A DNA stretch of 64,000 nucleotides from UMGS1783 sp900555065 (GTDB taxonomy: Bacteria; Bacillota; Clostridia; Oscillospirales; UMGS1783). The number at the start of each line of letters is the position of its first letter. The first letter of the stretch is position 1. The notes beneath the pieces were generated by a model that did not search any database, was not told the origin of the DNA, and was given only the letters and a program-made list of their open reading frames with translations. The position numbers and the translations under genes were made by a program. Shown piece after piece: positions 35,099 through 43,755 of this stretch. The stretch spans positions 248,001 to 312,000 of the forward strand of contig CALKPL010000025.1 in the NCBI GenBank assembly GCA_937991645.1. Direction: 5' to 3'.

Positions 35099-35412
35099 TT
35101 TACCTTTTATAATTTGTATTAACAATGAGATATCCGACGGCCTGGATTGGCCCTGTAAGCACCTATGGCCGGAAAATGCATTAAGATGCGCTGATTTTCG
35201 CTTGCAATACCTGCCCTGCAGCGCGTAAACGGGCGGTTGCCGCTCTGACGGAAGACCTCTTTCAGAAAAGGCGCCTGTTCGCGGCCCTTCTTGATGCCTG
35301 AAACAAATACTCTTTCACGGGGCGCCTTTTACGGCTAAGCCGGGGAGGGTTCCGGAACCAGAGAACACAAAAGCGCCTTGCGCAATGCAAGGCGCTTTTG
35401 TATGGGGGATTG
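35099..35412. other. 314-nt gap with nested inverted repeats, no gene recognised
   Basis: It contains AAAAGGCGCC (35266-35275) and GGCGCCTTTT (35321-35330) as 10-bp arms 45 nt apart, the palindrome GGTTCCGGAACC (about 35349-35360) and the final shared terminator. On the minus strand a stop-free stretch of roughly 45 codons without a start is present. I see no promoter or known RNA. Confidence 0.5.
35369..35399. terminator. Bidirectional intrinsic terminator between the kinase gene and argS
   Basis: A 13-bp perfect stem AAAAGCGCCTTGC / GCAAGGCGCTTTT with a 5-nt loop; T-runs on both strands, 14 nt past the argS stop. Confidence 0.92.
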
Positions 35413-37164
35413 TTACATATGTTCCGGTACAGTGATTCCCAGCAGGCCGAGCAGGGTATTTTGCATCCGATGCGTCGTCTGCAGCAGTGACAGCCACGAT
35501 GCGCGGCGGGCAGGGTCGGGACATGTGAGGATCTTATTCTCGAAATAAAAGCGGTTGAACAGGCCCGCGACATCAAATAGCGTCTCGCAGATCACATTCG
35601 GAGCCTTTTCCTGATATGCGCGCACCAGCGCGTCGGATACGGACAAAAGAGAAAGCATCAGGCTGCGTTCCGTGTCGGACGCGGGCGGAAGAAGTTCTCC
35701 CAGTGGTTCGCCGCGCTGCGCCGCCTTTTCCAGAACGGAATTGATACGCACCGTCGTATATTGCAAATAGGGCCCGGTTTTTCCCTCCGAGGAGAGGAAG
35801 CGATCCATATCGAACACATAGTCTTTGGAACGGTGGTTGAGCATGTCTCCGATTTTAATAGCGGCCACGCCCACCGCTCGGGCGACGTTGCGCTTTTCCG
35901 CATCGTCCAGCGCATCTGAATCCTTCACCTTTTCATAGGCGCTGTCGGAGACCATTTCTATCATATCCATAAGACGCATTACGCCGCCGTCGCGCGTCTT
36001 AAAGGGTTTGCCGTCCGGACCGTTGATCGTCCCATTCTCACAGTGTTCGCAGACCGTATCCCCTAAAATGCCGCCTTTCGCCGCGCAGCGGAACACCTGT
36101 TTGAAATGAAATGCCTGGCGATTATCCACAAAATACAGGATCGCCGCAGGGTTCCAGTCCTCTTTGCGCTGCAACAGTGTGCCGAGATCCGTCACCTCGT
36201 AATTGGTGCCGCCGTCCGACTTGACAAGGATCATGGGCGGCATGGGCTCCCTGTCCTCCTCCGTCGCCACGTCGACGACCAGCGCGCCCTGAGATTCATA
36301 GAGCAGGCCTTTTTGTTTCAGAATATCCAGTACGCGCGGGATATATGGATCCGCGTCGCGCTCGCCATACCACACGTCGAAATGTACGCCCAAAATGTCA
36401 TAGATCGAGCGGATGTCCGCCACCGAAACGGCGCGGATGCGTTCCCATAGCGCATAGTAGCCCGGCTGCTTGCGCTGCAACGCCACTGTGATTCGACCAG
36501 CCTCCGCAGCGAACGCAGGGTCGGTCTTGGAACGGGCCGAGGCACGCGGGTAGATTTCGTTGAGTTCATCGACGGTGACGGGTGCGCCGTCAGGGTATTC
36601 GCCCGTAAAGTCAGGGTCAAAATAGACGAGATCGGGGTACATACGCTTGATTTCCGCGATGACAAGGCCCATGGGCAGGCCCCAATCGCCGAGATGGACG
36701 TCGCCGATCACGTCCTTGCCCAGGAATCGGGCCAGGCGGCACATGCTGTCGCCCAGGATGGCGGGACGCAAGTGGCCCACATGCAAAGGCTTGGCCACGT
36801 TCGGGCCGCCGAAATCCACCACGATCGTCTCTTTTTCAAGCGTGGGCAGAAGCAGGCGCGAATCCGCCGCCATATCGCGGATAAGCTGCGCAAGAAACGC
36901 GTCTTGCAGGGTCAGGTTAATAAATCCCGGCGCGACGGCGGAGACGGCGGCAAAGCGGCTGTCGCCCTCCAGACGACGAACCACGTCACTTGCGATCACA
37001 AGCGGCGCTTTACGGTACTGCCGAGCGGCGGCCATGGCGCCGTTGCACTGGAACTGACACAGGTCGGGACGATTTGACACCGTTACCTGGCCATATTCGC
37101 TGGAATAGCCGGCCGATGCAAATGCTTCGGATACCAGCTCTGTTAAAAGAAGTCTGACTGACAT
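35413..37164 (-). CDS. argS: Arginyl-tRNA synthetase
   Basis: A 583-residue class I synthetase: N-terminal Add1 domain, the HIGH-equivalent in NVAKPLHVGHLRP (near residue 125), DWGLPMG, a MSSS/KMSKS-region equivalent in KPFKTRDGG, and the DALR anticodon domain ending in the family-typical EHM. The ATG at 37164 has GAGGG upstream. A separate promoter (TGGACA-17-TAAACT) lies about 37 nt before it. Confidence 0.97.
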   Translation of the reverse strand: MSVRLLLTELVSEAFASAGYSSEYGQVTVSNRPDLCQFQCNGAMAAARQYRKAPLVIASDVVRRLEGDSRFAAVSAVAPGFINLTLQDAFLAQLIRDMAADSRLLLPTLEKETIVVDFGGPNVAKPLHVGHLRPAILGDSMCRLARFLGKDVIGDVHLGDWGLPMGLVIAEIKRMYPDLVYFDPDFTGEYPDGAPVTVDELNEIYPRASARSKTDPAFAAEAGRITVALQRKQPGYYALWERIRAVSVADIRSIYDILGVHFDVWYGERDADPYIPRVLDILKQKGLLYESQGALVVDVATEEDREPMPPMILVKSDGGTNYEVTDLGTLLQRKEDWNPAAILYFVDNRQAFHFKQVFRCAAKGGILGDTVCEHCENGTINGPDGKPFKTRDGGVMRLMDMIEMVSDSAYEKVKDSDALDDAEKRNVARAVGVAAIKIGDMLNHRSKDYVFDMDRFLSSEGKTGPYLQYTTVRINSVLEKAAQRGEPLGELLPPASDTERSLMLSLLSVSDALVRAYQEKAPNVICETLFDVAGLFNRFYFENKILTCPDPARRASWLSLLQTTHRMQNTLLGLLGITVPEHM

Positions 37165-37200
37165 ATGGTTCCCTCTTTCACCTGACGTTTTGTCCGATAT

Positions 37201-37229
37201 AGTTTACCATATCAAGACCCGCTTGTCCA
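37201..37229 (-). promoter_or_regulatory. SigmaA-type promoter of argS
   Basis: On the minus strand TGGACA, a 17-nt spacer and TAAACT. It lies downstream of the terminator that ends the RNA candidate, so argS need not depend on read-through. Confidence 0.5.
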
Positions 37230-37237
37230 GAAGCCTA

Positions 37238-37478
37238 CAAAAAAACGCGCAGGATGCGCGCTGCCGAAAGGACGCGGGCAGACTCGCCGCCTCCTTCGCT
37301 GAGGAATTTATATACCAGCGCAGAAAAAGCAGAGCCGGACTCCGTACCACAAAGGCAATATCCCCGCCCGTTCACTGTACAAAAGCTGCGGCTATTCTAT
37401 CACAGAACACCTCCAATACACCACAGGCGACGGGTCCCGACACATGGGATATAAATACATTACGCTTAGCTCAAATGC
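37238..37478 (-). ncRNA. Candidate structured RNA upstream of argS (6S-like architecture)
   Basis: No gene is evident in the 476-nt gap 37165-37640, but the minus strand has a complete transcription unit: TTGTTC-17-TAGAAT (37485-37513), about 240 nt, then a CGCGCA/TGCGCG hairpin and seven T (about 37242-37258). The 5' part (GGGAC, GTCGCC) can pair with the 3' part (GGCGGC, GTCT), closing a long rod, with CGCAG/CTGCG and GTAC/GTAC pairs further in. A long closing helix with interior bubbles resembles 6S RNA. A T-box leader was considered because argS follows, but no TGGNACCGCG box is present. Family assignment is tentative. Confidence 0.45.
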
Positions 37479-37484
37479 GAATAC

Positions 37485-37513
37485 ATTCTAAGAAAAGTGC
37501 GGTTACAGAACAA
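37485..37513 (-). promoter_or_regulatory. SigmaA-type promoter of the structured RNA
   Basis: On the minus strand TTGTTC, a 17-nt spacer and TAGAAT; predicted start near 37478. Confidence 0.5.
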
Positions 37514-37574
37514 TATTTCAGCTTCATGGTCAGAATATATATCAGAAAATCCTTTAAGTATTTTTCACAGGGTA

Positions 37575-37603
37575 TTTACTACACACTGGCGGTATGCTAT
37601 ACT
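37575..37603 (+). promoter_or_regulatory. SigmaA-type promoter of the GH36-type gene
   Basis: TTTACT, a 17-nt spacer and TATACT, about 38 nt before the start codon, directly followed by the AAAGGAGG ribosome site. Confidence 0.55.
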
Positions 37604-37640
37604 TTGAAAAACAGTTCTTAAAGGAGGTTAATCTGCTACC

Positions 37641-39467
37641 ATGAACAATCTTTGTGCAAGCTTGAATTACAACGGAAAAAAATTTGTTTTTTCTCCCGGA
37701 ACCTCAAATATAGACTCTGTACTTGAAGTGTCATACGAATGCCGCCGTCTTTCTGATTTTGCAGAATTTGCAGTGCTTAAACTGAAAAATACAGGTGTCG
37801 AAAACACAAAGCTTATCTCAGACGTTAAATCTCTCGACGTGCGCTTCTCCTCCTCCGCCGCTCCTACATATCACACGCTTGTAGGTGACGATTGCGGAGC
37901 AGAAAGCTTTATGCCCGTCAGCATTGAACTGAATGCCCCCTACCATGAAGAACCATTTGGAGGTAGGTCTTCAAGCACAACGGGATTTCCGTTCTTTGAC
38001 CTGGAATGGGAAAGTCATGCCGTTGTCATAGGTATTGGCTGGACCGGTCAGTGGAGCCGGGATATCCTGCCATCGGACGCCGGATTTTCCGTTCAGATCG
38101 GTATGTGTGACAGCAGTTTTTACCTGAAGCCCGACGAATTTGTCCGCCTTCCGTCAGTTTTGGTCGTTCGCGGTAGCAATGCCGCCGAAACCAGACGCGA
38201 ATTCCGAAAAATCATGCGTGAGCACTTCTCCCCGAAAGCCCGTCTGGGCGAAAACTTCCAGATGCCCATTGCCATACAGTGCTTTGACAGGTATTTTCAG
38301 GCGATTGGCAATTCCAAAAAAGAAGACGCCTGGGCAACCGAAAACGGTCAACGCCAAACTGTTGACGCAGCCAAAAAGCTTAAATATATTGACACGCTTT
38401 GGCTGGACGCCGCATGGTTTTACAAGGGATTTCCCCACGGCGTTGGCAATTTCCGGTTCAGCGAAGGCTTTCCCCGGGGGCTGCGTCCGATTTCCGACTA
38501 TGCCCACGAAAACGGCTTGAAGTTTATCGTCTGGTTTGAACCCGAAAGGGTATATTCCGGCAGCGATCTCTACGATCAAGAAAAGTTTCTTCTCATGACC
38601 GATCCCCAAAATAAGACAAGACTCTTTAACCTCGCTGACGAATCTGCCCGCCGTTGGCTTACAGATACACTGATTGGCATGATACGCGATAACGGCATCG
38701 ACATATATCGTCAGGACTTCAATATGGATCCACTGCCATACTGGCGGGCAAACGATGAACCCAACCGACGCGGAATCACAGAAATGAAATATATTGACGG
38801 TCTGTACCGGATGTGGGACGATATACTCAATTCCTGTCCCGGGCTTTGGATCGACAACTGCGCTAGCGGCGGACGCCGTCTTGACGTCGAAACCGCAATG
38901 CGGTCTGTCACCCTTTGGCGAAGCGACACCGGATGCTTCCCCGAAGATTCCGAAAGGCGCATTACCGTTTGGAACCACAATCAGATACTTGGTCTTGCCG
39001 AATACCTTCCATACCATGCATGCGCCGTTTGGGATACTGACGCTTACACTGTGCGTTCCACCGCAACTCACGGGTTGGCGGCAAACTTCCACATTCTTGA
39101 CCCCGGCTTTGACTTTGAACAGGGCTCAAAGGTTCTCCGCGAAGTATGTGAGATGAAAAGCTACTGGGACGGCGATTTCTATCCTCTCACTTCCGCTACT
39201 TTGGACGAGTCTGTGTGGTCAGCATATCAGCTTGCCTTCGAAGATCACGGTGCGCTCTATGTATTCCGTCGGGCAGACAGCAGGCAGTGCACAAAAAAGT
39301 TTGCGCTTAAAGCTGTTGATCTCAGCAAAAACTACTCGCTGACGCTGATTGACGAGCATTTTGTCCGCACCCAACTGACCGCTTCCGGCTCAGAACTTGC
39401 GTCAGGCATTGAAGTTACGATTCCTGCCCCCAAAAACAGCCTGATCATGCAATACCACACGATCTGA
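37641..39467 (+). CDS. Cytoplasmic GH36-type alpha-galactosidase-like glycosidase
   Basis: A 608-residue enzyme with an N-terminal beta-sandwich and a TIM barrel. The likely nucleophile is Asp359 (IYRQDFNMD) and the acid/base Asp429 (LWRSDT), placed as in GH36/clan GH-D; WFEPERV and DNCASGGRRLD support this. There is no signal peptide, so it acts on imported oligosaccharides. AAAGGAGG is 13 nt from the ATG, unusually far, but a stop codon excludes an earlier start. It resembles the lipoprotein at 54.2-56.4 kb more than the enzyme at 52-54 kb. Substrate unproven: alpha-galactosides or related sugars. Confidence 0.85.
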   Translation: MNNLCASLNYNGKKFVFSPGTSNIDSVLEVSYECRRLSDFAEFAVLKLKNTGVENTKLISDVKSLDVRFSSSAAPTYHTLVGDDCGAESFMPVSIELNAPYHEEPFGGRSSSTTGFPFFDLEWESHAVVIGIGWTGQWSRDILPSDAGFSVQIGMCDSSFYLKPDEFVRLPSVLVVRGSNAAETRREFRKIMREHFSPKARLGENFQMPIAIQCFDRYFQAIGNSKKEDAWATENGQRQTVDAAKKLKYIDTLWLDAAWFYKGFPHGVGNFRFSEGFPRGLRPISDYAHENGLKFIVWFEPERVYSGSDLYDQEKFLLMTDPQNKTRLFNLADESARRWLTDTLIGMIRDNGIDIYRQDFNMDPLPYWRANDEPNRRGITEMKYIDGLYRMWDDILNSCPGLWIDNCASGGRRLDVETAMRSVTLWRSDTGCFPEDSERRITVWNHNQILGLAEYLPYHACAVWDTDAYTVRSTATHGLAANFHILDPGFDFEQGSKVLREVCEMKSYWDGDFYPLTSATLDESVWSAYQLAFEDHGALYVFRRADSRQCTKKFALKAVDLSKNYSLTLIDEHFVRTQLTASGSELASGIEVTIPAPKNSLIMQYHTI

Positions 39468-39605
39468 ATACCCAAATGACGTTCTCCGCAAACTAGGTTT
39501 TCATCTTTTTGATGATATAGATTACGGATTATATCATCAGGACCTGAGCGAACCTTTATATTTGGATTGTGCTTGCAGGAAACGCAGACGATACTAGCGT
39601 TGTGT

Positions 39606-39640
39606 AAAAAAAGGCAGAGGCAAAAGTCTCTGTCTTTTTT
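39606..39640 (+). terminator. Intrinsic terminator after the GH36-type gene
   Basis: AAAAAAGGCAGAG pairs with CTCTGTCTTTTTT (one G-U pair) around a short loop, with a run of six T. Confidence 0.8.
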
Positions 39641-39693
39641 ATCGGTTGGTATTAGCCTGCCTTACGATAGACAGCCCTTGATGTTGTTATTTC

Positions 39694-39990
39694 TCAGTTC
39701 GTTATGCTCGGCAGATTGCCAAGATTGTTGCCTTCCGAACCGTCGGGAAGCGCTTTTAGGTATTCCGTACCTTTACGGATTCCTACGCCGACGCCGCGGA
39801 TGCCGCCGTTTTTCGCCAGCTGAACGCCGTCCGCCTTGCTCAGGACGGTTCCGTCTGACAGTTTATAGCCGGTAATTCGGCCGCTTTCCTTGACAAGCGC
39901 GACGATTGTCTTTGCGTCCGGGTTCGGAGTCGGGATATCTTTCAGTGTGTTCATTGGAAGTGTGGACGGTATGTTTTGATTGTTCTCCAC
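39694..39990 (-). CDS. DUF3892 domain protein
   Basis: A 98-residue protein with a C-terminal DUF3892 domain (ITGYKLSDGTVLSKADGVQL, then NGGIRGVGVGIRKG...YLKALPDG). The start is GTG (39990) with AAAGGAGG exactly 6 nt upstream. The first 25 residues are Pro/Asn-rich and probably disordered. Function unknown. It is a single gene between convergent and divergent neighbours. Confidence 0.85.
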   Translation of the reverse strand: MENNQNIPSTLPMNTLKDIPTPNPDAKTIVALVKESGRITGYKLSDGTVLSKADGVQLAKNGGIRGVGVGIRKGTEYLKALPDGSEGNNLGNLPSITN

Positions 39991-40118
39991 AATAATCCTC
40001 CTTTCTTTTTACATACTGTGTATTCAGTATTTGCGTTTTTACGGGATATATGCAGACTGGTATTTTCGAGACGCCTGTGATATAATTGAAAATAACTTGT
40101 AAGCCGGAGGCGAAGCGC

Positions 40119-40772
40119 ATGTTTTTTCAATACGGCGATACGGAAACCGAATATCTCAAACGGAAAGACCCCAGGCTGGGCGCGCTGATAGATCGGATTG
40201 GACACGTGGATCGGGAAGTGGATCCGGACCTGTTTTCCGCCGTTGTCCACCATATCGTCGGACAGCAGATATCCACCAAGGCGCAGGCAACGATATGGAA
40301 CCGGATGCGGGACGCGCTTGGCACTGTAGACGCGCCGGCCGTTCTTGCCGCGGGCCCGGAACGGCTGCAGGCGTTTGGGATATCCTTTCGCAAAGCTGCG
40401 TATATTCTGGAGTTTGCCGAACAGGTGGAAACCGGAAGATTCGACCTTGCAGACGTTGCGAACAGGACGGATGCGGAAGCAATACGCATGCTCTCCGGCT
40501 TAAAAGGAATCGGCGTGTGGACGGCGGAGATGATACTGCTGTTTTGCATGCAACGCCCCGACGTGTTCAGCTATGACGACCTCGCGATCCAGCGCGGACT
40601 GCGCATGGTATATCACCACAGGAAGATCGACCGCAAACTGTTCGAGAAATACAGGCGGCGGTTCAGCCCTTATTGCAGCGTTGCAAGCTTGTACCTGTGG
40701 GCGGTTGCAGGCGGCGCGGTCGATGGTATGAAGGATTATGCGCCAAAGGCCAAAAGCAAAAAAACCGCATAA
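40119..40772 (+). CDS. DNA-3-methyladenine glycosylase (AlkA-like, HhH-GPD)
   Basis: A 217-residue HhH-GPD base-excision glycosylase. The helix-hairpin-helix is LSGLKGIGVWTAEMIL and the catalytic Asp follows in FSYDDLAIQRG; IVGQQIST is the conserved N-terminal part. It removes alkylated purines. ATG 40119 has CGGAGG 8 nt upstream. The protein is shorter than E. coli AlkA because the N-terminal beta-domain is missing. It is followed after 18 nt by the methyltransferase gene, making a two-gene alkylation-repair operon. Confidence 0.92.
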   Translation: MFFQYGDTETEYLKRKDPRLGALIDRIGHVDREVDPDLFSAVVHHIVGQQISTKAQATIWNRMRDALGTVDAPAVLAAGPERLQAFGISFRKAAYILEFAEQVETGRFDLADVANRTDAEAIRMLSGLKGIGVWTAEMILLFCMQRPDVFSYDDLAIQRGLRMVYHHRKIDRKLFEKYRRRFSPYCSVASLYLWAVAGGAVDGMKDYAPKAKSKKTA

Positions 40773-40790
40773 TCGGTTGGGAGGGATTTC

Positions 40791-41327
40791 ATGTATTACC
40801 GCACCAGTTATGATTCGCCAATCGGCGCGATCACGCTCGCCTGTGCGGACGGCAGGCTCGCAGGGCTTTGGTTCAATGGGCAGAAATACTACGGCGATTC
40901 TGTACCGGAACCGATGATTCCCAACGACGACTTGCCCGTATTTCACATGGCAAAAAACTGGCTTGACCGGTATTTTTCCGGACAGCGGCCCGACGTTGAC
41001 GAGCTGCCGCTCGCGCCGATTGGCGGCGCGTTCAGACAGATGGTATGGCGCATCCTGCGCGAGATTCCCTATGGAGAGGTGACAACCTACGGAGAAATTG
41101 CAAAACGGGTCGCGGCGAAAACGGGCCGGCCAATGTCGGGCCAGGCAGTTGGCGGCGCGGTGGGCCATAATCCCATTTCCATTATCATACCATGCCACCG
41201 GGTAGTCGGTGCGAACGGGAGCCTGACGGGTTATGCCGGGGGCATTGCGGTAAAGCGAAAGCTATTGGAGCTGGAGGGCGTAGACACCGACCGGTTCCGT
41301 ATTCCCAGGACGGGAACGGCGCTGTAA
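40791..41327 (+). CDS. ogt: Methylated-DNA--protein-cysteine methyltransferase
   Basis: A 178-residue suicide alkyltransferase repairing O6-methylguanine. The acceptor cysteine lies in IIPCHRVVGANG, preceded by the DNA-binding helix around GQAVGGAVGHNP. A GGGAGG site precedes the ATG. It is probably cotranscribed with the glycosylase upstream; an Ada-type regulator is not present. Confidence 0.95.
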   Translation: MYYRTSYDSPIGAITLACADGRLAGLWFNGQKYYGDSVPEPMIPNDDLPVFHMAKNWLDRYFSGQRPDVDELPLAPIGGAFRQMVWRILREIPYGEVTTYGEIAKRVAAKTGRPMSGQAVGGAVGHNPISIIIPCHRVVGANGSLTGYAGGIAVKRKLLELEGVDTDRFRIPRTGTAL

Positions 41328-41336
41328 AGCAGAATG

Positions 41337-41368
41337 AAAAGCGCCTGCCAATTGGCAGGCGCTTTTTT
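41337..41368. terminator. Bidirectional intrinsic terminator between ogt and the ACT gene
   Basis: A 13-bp stem AAAAGCGCCTGCC / GGCAGGCGCTTTT with a 4-nt loop between two converging genes, T-runs on both strands. Confidence 0.92.
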
Positions 41369-41384
41369 GAATGGCTTGCATGAA

Positions 41385-41816
41385 TTACAGGGTGAATATC
41401 TCCTCCGGCGTTACGACGCTGATCCCGTTTTCGCCCAGGATTTTCACCGCACGCTCATTCTCCTCAACGCGGAACACGACGTACGCATCCTCCCTGCGGC
41501 GCGTGATAAACGCATACATGTATTCGATACTGATAGCGTTGTCGGACAAAATACGCAGCACGGCGGCAAGGCTTCCGGGCGTATCGGAGATCGCTACCGC
41601 GATTACTTTTGTTACGGACACAATGTACTGTTCGCGTTTAAGCGCGGAAACCGCCTTATCCGCATCGTTCACAATCAGCCGCAAAATGCCGAAGTCCTTT
41701 GTGTCGGCAATGGACATTGCGCGGATATCGATTCCCTCATCCGCAAGAACCGCCGTGATCTCTGCAAGCTTACCCGCTTTGTTTTCCACAAATACCGAAA
41801 GTTGATCGATCGTCAT
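41385..41816 (-). CDS. Tandem ACT-domain regulatory protein
   Basis: A 143-residue protein made of two ACT domains (LSVFVENKAGKLAEITAVLAD at residue 6 and VIAVAISDTPGSLAAVLRILSD near residue 70), the type found with indolepyruvate oxidoreductase/PaaK clusters. ACT domains bind amino acids, so it probably senses an aromatic or branched amino acid. ATG 41816 with AAGGAGGG upstream is chosen. Last gene of the cluster, 17 nt after paaK. Confidence 0.92.
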   Translation of the reverse strand: MTIDQLSVFVENKAGKLAEITAVLADEGIDIRAMSIADTKDFGILRLIVNDADKAVSALKREQYIVSVTKVIAVAISDTPGSLAAVLRILSDNAISIEYMYAFITRRREDAYVVFRVEENERAVKILGENGISVVTPEEIFTL

Positions 41817-41832
41817 ACCTGTACCCTCCTTT

Positions 41833-43140
41833 TCAATCATGCAGTTTCCGTTTGTCAATCACCCTGACAGCTTTGCCCGTGGAGCGCTCGATGGATTTGG
41901 GCTCCACAAGCGTCACTTTTGCGGCAAGACCGAGCAGGGATTTCAATGCCTCTGTTAAATCGTTTTCCCATGCGGATATGCTGCGCACCGTGTCGGAGAA
42001 CATGTCGGGCGTCATTTCCACAATGACCTCCAGCGTATCGTGGCTGCCGACGCGGTCTACTATGATCTGGTAGTTCGGCGAGAAGCCGCGCTCCAGCAGT
42101 ACTGTCTCGATCTGCGACGGGAATACGTTGACGCCGCGGATGATGAGCATATCGTCCGTCCGCCCGCGGGGCTTGGACATTCTGGCAAAGGTGCGTCCGC
42201 AGGGGCAGGCGTCATAGGTGATAACGCCAATATCACGGGTTCTGTACCGGATCAGGGGGAAGGCCTCTTTTGTGATGCAGGTAAACACTAGTTCGCCCTG
42301 CTGGCCGGGACCGAGCGGCTCGCCGGTATCCGGATCTATGACCTCGAGGATGAAATGGTCCTCATTGATGTGCATCCCGTTCTGTTCGCTGCACTCGTAT
42401 GCAACGCCGGGACCCATGATCTCGGTCAGGCCGTAGATATCGTACGCTTTGATACCGAGCTTGCGCTGTATCTCCTGCCGCATCTGCTCCGTCCACGGCT
42501 CGGCGCCGAATATGCCGGCTTTGAGGCTTATTTCCGAAAGCGGAACGCCCATGGCCTCCAGCGTCTCGCCGATGTACATCGCATAGGAAGGCGTACAGCA
42601 CAGGATGGTGGAGCCGAAATCACGCAGAATCGTGATCTGACGCTGGGTGTTCCCGCTTGAGACGGGAATGGTCGTCGCCCCGATTTTATGCGCGCCGCCG
42701 TGCAGGCCAAGGCCGCCGGTGAAGAGGCCATAGCCATAGGAGACGTGGACAAAATCCTTCGGGCCTGCGCCGGCCGCGACAAGCTGGCGGGCACAGATAT
42801 CCTCCCAGATTTCCAAGTCGTGCTGCGTATAGCCCGCGACGACCTGTTTTCCCGTCGTTCCACTCGACGCCTGGATGCGAACCACCTGCTCCATGGGAAC
42901 CGCCATCATACCGTATGGATATGTGTCGCGCAGGTCGCTCTTATAAGTAAACGGGAGCTTGTAAAGATCGTCCACCGAACGGATATCGTCCGGCGTTACG
43001 CCTTTTTCCTCCATAAGCGCGCGGTAGTACGGGACGTTGTCATGGACATGCTTTACCGTCTTTACCAGGCGCTCATTCTGCCACTGACGCAGGAGTGACC
43101 GCGGCGCAGTCTCGATCTCTTCCTGAAAATAACGTGCCAT
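41833..43140 (-). CDS. paaK: Phenylacetate-CoA ligase family protein (copy 1)
   Basis: A 435-residue AMP-forming ligase: the P-loop is QASSGTTGKQVV (near residue 90), followed by YGLTEIMGPGVAYEC, LIRYRTRDIG and the C-terminal IERSTGKAVRVIDKR. It activates aryl acetates (phenylacetate, indoleacetate and related acids) to CoA thioesters, or works in reverse with the Ior products. ATG 43140 follows GAGGGG by 9 nt. It is clearly related to, but not identical with, the second copy at 45.5-46.8 kb. Confidence 0.92.
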   Translation of the reverse strand: MARYFQEEIETAPRSLLRQWQNERLVKTVKHVHDNVPYYRALMEEKGVTPDDIRSVDDLYKLPFTYKSDLRDTYPYGMMAVPMEQVVRIQASSGTTGKQVVAGYTQHDLEIWEDICARQLVAAGAGPKDFVHVSYGYGLFTGGLGLHGGAHKIGATTIPVSSGNTQRQITILRDFGSTILCCTPSYAMYIGETLEAMGVPLSEISLKAGIFGAEPWTEQMRQEIQRKLGIKAYDIYGLTEIMGPGVAYECSEQNGMHINEDHFILEVIDPDTGEPLGPGQQGELVFTCITKEAFPLIRYRTRDIGVITYDACPCGRTFARMSKPRGRTDDMLIIRGVNVFPSQIETVLLERGFSPNYQIIVDRVGSHDTLEVIVEMTPDMFSDTVRSISAWENDLTEALKSLLGLAAKVTLVEPKSIERSTGKAVRVIDKRKLHD

Positions 43141-43178
43141 TTCATGCTTCCCCTCTCTTTTATTGCTTATGTCCCCGC

Positions 43179-43754
43179 CTATGCGAGCTGCATACCCAAG
43201 GCAAACGCCTTCTGGTTCAGGGCAAGAAATTTTGCCGGAACAACGCGTTCCAACGCCTTTTGCCACTCGTCCTGCGGCACGTCGAAGTACCGGGCGAGCC
43301 TTCCCATCAAAACAATGTTGATGGCCTTGGCGCTTCCGGCCTGCTCGGCGGTCTCCAAAGCGTCGACAGCGTCGACCTGCAGGCCCAACGCGCGCAGTTT
43401 GGCAAGGATATCCTCAGGATATGCCGCCGCGCCTGTAATGACGGGCATGGGGTCGATCTGCTGGGTGTTGACGATGATACGGCCGCCGGGACGAAGGTAT
43501 TCCGCCCAGCGCGCGGCTTCGAGCAGCTCAAATGAGATGATGAAATCGGCCTCGCCCTTGTCTATAACCGGGGAGTAGACCTTATCGCCATAGCGCACAT
43601 ACGTGACCACGGAACCGCCGCGCTGACTCATACCGTGCACTTCGGAGACCTTTACGTCATACCCCTGCTCCACAAGCAGGTTGCCAAGCAGCTTACTGGC
43701 GAGCAGCGAACCCTGGCCGCCAACGCCGACGATCATTACATTTTTCGTTTCCAT
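43179..43754 (-). CDS. iorB: Indolepyruvate:ferredoxin oxidoreductase, beta subunit
   Basis: A 191-residue gamma-type domain protein: MIVGVGGQGSLLASKLLG at the N-terminus and EVHGMSQRGGSVVTYVRYG. With IorA it decarboxylates aryl pyruvates to aryl-acetyl-CoA, reducing ferredoxin. ATG 43754 has AAAGGGG 9 nt upstream; an upstream ATG at 43763 lies too close to that site. It begins just after the iorA stop. Confidence 0.95.
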   Translation of the reverse strand: METKNVMIVGVGGQGSLLASKLLGNLLVEQGYDVKVSEVHGMSQRGGSVVTYVRYGDKVYSPVIDKGEADFIISFELLEAARWAEYLRPGGRIIVNTQQIDPMPVITGAAAYPEDILAKLRALGLQVDAVDALETAEQAGSAKAINIVLMGRLARYFDVPQDEWQKALERVVPAKFLALNQKAFALGMQLA

Positions 43755-43755
43755 C

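Noticed and set aside
37165..37480. T-box riboswitch for argS
   Set aside because: The unit precedes argS on the same strand and ends in a terminator, but no TGGNACCGCG box or specifier stem was found, and argS has its own promoter further down.
37190..37621. 143-codon plus-strand frame before the GH36 gene
   Set aside because: No ribosome site or domain; it overlaps the structured-RNA candidate and the promoter of the next gene.
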